Positions 6,697 to 8,242 of a stretch of 8,242 nucleotides of DNA are shown here, piece by piece. The stretch's first letter is position 1, and each line of letters starts with the position of its first letter. Both the position numbers and the translations under genes were made by a program. The stretch is from Verrucomicrobia bacterium UBA3750 (GTDB lineage Bacteria; Verrucomicrobiota; Kiritimatiellia; RFP12; UBA1067): NCBI GenBank assembly GCA_002371755.1, contig DFGM01000135.1, positions 1 to 8,242 of the forward strand, written 5' to 3'. The notes beneath the pieces are model-generated. The model was not told where the DNA came from and did not search any database. It saw only the letters and a list, made by a program, of their open reading frames with translations.

Positions 6697-6771
6697 CTCA
6701 CGCCAAGTTCGCCAAGTGCGCGAAGTTTTGTTTTTAGGGTCACTTTGCGAACTTAGCGGACTTTGCGTGAG
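6697..6771. repeat. Imperfect 30-bp palindrome built of tandem 9-mers
   Basis: The left arm 6697-6726 and right arm 6742-6771 are inverted complements at 25 of 30 positions, with a 15-base loop. Each arm is three consecutive 9-mers of consensus NCGCNAAGT: left units start at 6700, 6709 and 6718; right units, inverted, start at 6742, 6751 and 6760. Two of the five mismatches would be G·U pairs in RNA. It lies midway between the two 88-bp repeats. Confidence 0.85.
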
Positions 6772-6825
6772 ACTAAAAAGAGGGTTTTGCAACTGGCTCT
6801 CAAGTATTCGCTCCGGGTGAACTGC

Positions 6826-6848
6826 GGCGGCGGTTTCTTCTCGCCGCC
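6826..6848. repeat. GC hairpin abutting repeat copy 2
   Basis: GGCGGCG (6826-6832) and CGCCGCC (6842-6848) form a perfect 7-bp stem with a nine-base pyrimidine-rich loop. It overlaps the first two bases of the second 88-bp repeat and has no counterpart next to copy 1. Confidence 0.6.
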
Positions 6849-6934
6849 CTACCACGCGACAGCACGGAACATCCGCGACACCCGCGACCCGGCGGTAGGG
6901 CGGGCAGACCCTTGCCCGCCGCAGCGTATCACGC
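6847..6934. repeat. 88-bp dispersed repeat, copy 2
   Basis: It is a direct repeat of 6531-6618 with three substitutions and the same internal hairpins. Here it continues rightward into a perfect 9-bp hairpin, GAACGGGCG/CGCCCGTTC (6948-6956 and 6960-6968, loop AGA), that is absent after copy 1. Copy 1 may therefore be a shortened version of a larger element. Confidence 0.85.
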
Positions 6935-6947
6935 GGCATCGCGGCGT

Positions 6948-6968
6948 GAACGGGCGAGACGCCCGTTC
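6948..6968. repeat. Perfect 9-bp hairpin right of repeat copy 2
   Basis: GAACGGGCG, loop AGA, CGCCCGTTC. It has no T-run after it, so it is unlikely to be an intrinsic terminator. It is probably part of the same intergenic element as the 88-bp repeat. Confidence 0.7.
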
Positions 6969-7024
6969 CCCCAGTTTCCAGCCCGCCGCGCCGTTTCAGG
7001 TCACACCACGCCATCATCCACCCA

Positions 7025-7120
7025 ATGCCCATCGCCCGGGAATCCAATGGGCATTGAATACGAAAGTAATGCCCATCACTCGCCGGAGTGATGGGCATTG
7101 GTCGCCGGAGTGATGGGCAT
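7025..7120. repeat. Array of five ATG(CC/GG)CAT 8-mers at exact 22-bp intervals
   Basis: The 8-mer ATGCCCAT or its complement ATGGGCAT starts at 7025, 7047, 7069, 7091 and 7113, each exactly 22 bases after the last. Orientations are minus, plus, minus, plus, plus (plus meaning ATGGGCAT). The 14-base spacers differ, except that spacers 3 and 4 share CGCCGGAGTG. Units 3 and 4 with their spacer make a perfect 14-bp stem (7068-7081 / 7086-7099, loop GCCG). Units 1 and 2 make a 10-bp inverted repeat (7023-7032 / 7047-7056). The array ends 12 bases from the stop codon of the phosphodiesterase gene. The function is unknown; candidates are a phased protein-binding array, a 3' RNA structure or a mobile repeat. 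Confidence 0.88.
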
Positions 7121-7132
7121 GAAGCGGGGATG

Positions 7133-7987
7133 CTACTGTGCAGAAGAAGATTCGCCGCGCCGCCAGGCGTCAAGCTGCTTCTTGGCACAGTTGGTGGTCA
7201 CAGTCTCGACGCCTCGCGAGAACGCAGTGACGGTATCCGCCAGCTTGTCGACCGTCCAGACGTGGAACTCGAAACCCGCATCGTGCACAGCCTTTACAAA
7301 ATCGGCCGTCACGATTTCCGGGTCGTACTGCGCATCTACGCCATCCACGCCCAACTTGCGGCATTTGGCGATGATGCCATCCGCCGTAATCGGATGACGC
7401 TTGCCGTCGGCGCCCTTGGGACGCGCCGAAACGAGCCAATAGACCTTGTAATCCGGCATTTCGCGTTTCAGGGCCTTGCAGGATTCCTCGTTGAACGAAA
7501 TGAAAAGCGTATTTTCCGGCGTCGCTTTGGACTGCGCGGCGAAAACGCGCTTGATTGCCGGCACGATTTCTGGGCCGGGCTTCACCTCGACATATATCTT
7601 GCGTCCGTCGCGGGCGAGGGCAAGCACTTCTTCAAGCAGCGCAGGCCGCGTCCCTTTGAAGCGCGAATCCTTCCACTTGCCCCAGTTGCCGACGTCCACT
7701 TTCTCCAGCTCCGTCCAAGTGACGTCGCAGCAGGCTTTCGTATTCGCGCCGCCCGTGGTGCGCTTGAGGTTATTGTCGTGGAACGTGAAAACGCGCCCGT
7801 CCTTCGAGAGGTAAACGTCGCACTCGAAACCGAAACCGCGCTCCACCGCCATTTTGTACGCTGGGAGCGTATTTTCCGGCGCATCATGCGACTCGCCGCG
7901 ATGGGCAATAAGCGTATTATAGTCTGGAGACGCCGCAAACACGGCGCCGGCCGACAGGATTGACAAAAGAATAGTCTGTTTTTTCAT
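7133..7987 (-). CDS. Exported glycerophosphodiester phosphodiesterase
   Basis: This enzyme hydrolyses glycerophosphodiesters from phospholipid turnover to glycerol 3-phosphate and an alcohol. The protein has 284 residues. A signal peptide is clear: MKKQ, a hydrophobic stretch (ILLSILSAGAVFA), and a likely cleavage site after Ala18, so it is probably periplasmic. The GDPD catalytic set is intact: LIAHRGESHDAPENT with His29, FECDVYLSKDGR with Glu55 and Asp57, FTFHDNNLKRTTGG with His70, then YVEVKPG with Glu134/Lys136. The C-terminal GVDGVDAQY and EFHVWTVD match the last barrel strands of the family (GlpQ/UgpQ type). ATG 7987 has a GGGAG ribosome site eight bases upstream. The gene appears monocistronic. 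Downstream the 22-bp-phased array begins at once, with no classic terminator. Family assignment is very secure; the head-group preference is unknown. Confidence 0.94.
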   Translation of the reverse strand: MKKQTILLSILSAGAVFAASPDYNTLIAHRGESHDAPENTLPAYKMAVERGFGFECDVYLSKDGRVFTFHDNNLKRTTGGANTKACCDVTWTELEKVDVGNWGKWKDSRFKGTRPALLEEVLALARDGRKIYVEVKPGPEIVPAIKRVFAAQSKATPENTLFISFNEESCKALKREMPDYKVYWLVSARPKGADGKRHPITADGIIAKCRKLGVDGVDAQYDPEIVTADFVKAVHDAGFEFHVWTVDKLADTVTAFSRGVETVTTNCAKKQLDAWRRGESSSAQ

Positions 7988-8047
7988 CGTATATACTCCC
8001 GGTCTTTCTTGATTTGAATAGCAGAGCCGCCTGAGCGGACAGTAGGC

Positions 8048-8056
8048 ATTATATCA
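8048..8056 (-). promoter_or_regulatory. Extended -10 promoter of the phosphodiesterase gene
   Basis: On the minus strand TGATATAAT is a perfect extended -10 (TGnTATAAT), the same form as the uxaB promoter. The sequence 17-18 bases upstream (TATTCG/CTATTC) is not a good -35. Transcription would start near 8041, leaving a leader of about 55 bases containing the GGGAG ribosome site. The call rests on the motif. Confidence 0.6.
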
Positions 8057-8134
8057 TATTTTCCGTCCCGCGAATAGCACAAACATTCCAAACCTCATGG
8101 CGACGCGAGTTCACGGCGCATTTAGCCTGTGGAC

Positions 8135-8242
8135 ATTGGATACTGGATATTGGATAAATGTGGAAATGTGAAAATATCCAACAGCCAACAGCCAATATCC
8201 AATTTGCCACGCCATCATTGGATATTGGATACTGGATATTGG
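8135..8242. repeat. TTGGATA-type repeat cluster, cut by the window edge
   Basis: Seven-base units of the form (T/C)TGGATA are stacked in two places. A 19-base string beginning ATTGGATACTGG is identical at 8135-8153 and 8224-8242. Between them the inverse complement occurs (ATATCCA at 8174-8180 and CCAATATCCAAT at 8192-8203, with the tandem CAGCCAA CAGCCAA between). CCAATATCCAAT pairs perfectly with ATTGGATATTGG (8217-8228) across 13 bases. The cluster lies upstream of the phosphodiesterase promoter and probably continues past 8242. Confidence 0.85.

Larger units (their letters stand above)
6340..7132. other. Repeat-rich non-coding region
   Basis: About 790 bases lie between the HU/Ig-like operon and the phosphodiesterase gene, with no supportable coding sequence. 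The region holds a promoter candidate, a short CG alternation (CGCGCGCGCG at 6513-6522), two near-identical 88-bp repeats, a palindrome made of 9-mers, several GC-rich hairpins, and a 22-bp-phased array next to the phosphodiesterase stop. Open frames in it, including one of 191 codons on the minus strand, translate the repeats and look non-functional. Confidence 0.8.

Noticed and set aside
6531..6934. Insertion sequence or composite transposon bounded by the 88-bp repeats
   Set aside because: There is no transposase frame, no terminal inverted repeats spanning the unit and no clear target-site duplication.
7025..7120. CRISPR array
   Set aside because: The repeat core is only 8 bases, changes orientation between units, spacers are 14 bases, and no cas genes are present.
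6613..7188. Minus-strand open frame of 191 codons in the repeat region
   Set aside because: It translates the 88-bp repeat and the phased array, including GTGVSPVH- and RVCPPYRR-type strings typical of spurious proteins from intergenic repeats, and overlaps the end of the phosphodiesterase gene.

Overview
The window is a GC-rich bacterial chromosomal segment with five complete genes, one gene cut by the left edge, and about 1 kb of repeat-rich non-coding DNA. The core enzymes are diverged from their E. coli counterparts. The pair of HU-like/Ig-like proteins and the style of intergenic repeats are reminiscent of the Verrucomicrobiota/Kiritimatiellota/Lentisphaerota group, or less likely Bacteroidota. 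This placement is a low-confidence inference, because no rRNA or other phylogenetic marker is present.

Layout. Positions 1-2003 (+) hold the 3' part of glucose-6-phosphate isomerase (pgi), followed by shikimate dehydrogenase (aroE), with a 4-base GTGA overlap between them. Positions 2004-2166 are a promoter region with an extended -10 box and a hairpin. Positions 2167-4799 (+) hold a two-gene hexuronate operon: a C-terminally short tagaturonate reductase (uxaB-like) and glucuronate/galacturonate isomerase (uxaC). A strong bidirectional terminator at 4819-4860 separates these from two minus-strand genes (6328 down to 4879). Those two encode paralogous proteins with an HU/IHF-like N-terminal domain and an Ig-like C-terminal domain. 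Positions 6340-7132 are non-coding and packed with repeats: two 88-bp direct copies, a palindrome built from 9-mers, and an array of five ATG(CC/GG)CAT 8-mers at exactly 22-bp intervals. Positions 7133-7987 (-) encode an exported glycerophosphodiester phosphodiesterase. The right edge (8135-8242) is a TTGGATA-type repeat cluster that runs out of the window.

How the genes work together. UxaC and UxaB catalyse consecutive steps of D-galacturonate breakdown (galacturonate to tagaturonate to altronate), which suggests use of pectin-derived sugar acids. Pgi and AroE are housekeeping enzymes of glycolysis and aromatic biosynthesis. The HU/Ig-like pair probably binds DNA or acts on the nucleoid, but its function is unproven. 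The phosphodiesterase would release glycerol phosphate from phospholipid head groups outside the cytoplasm. No phage, transposase, CRISPR or defence genes are visible. The least explained parts are the 22-bp-phased array, the other repeats, the HU/Ig pair and the shortened UxaB.
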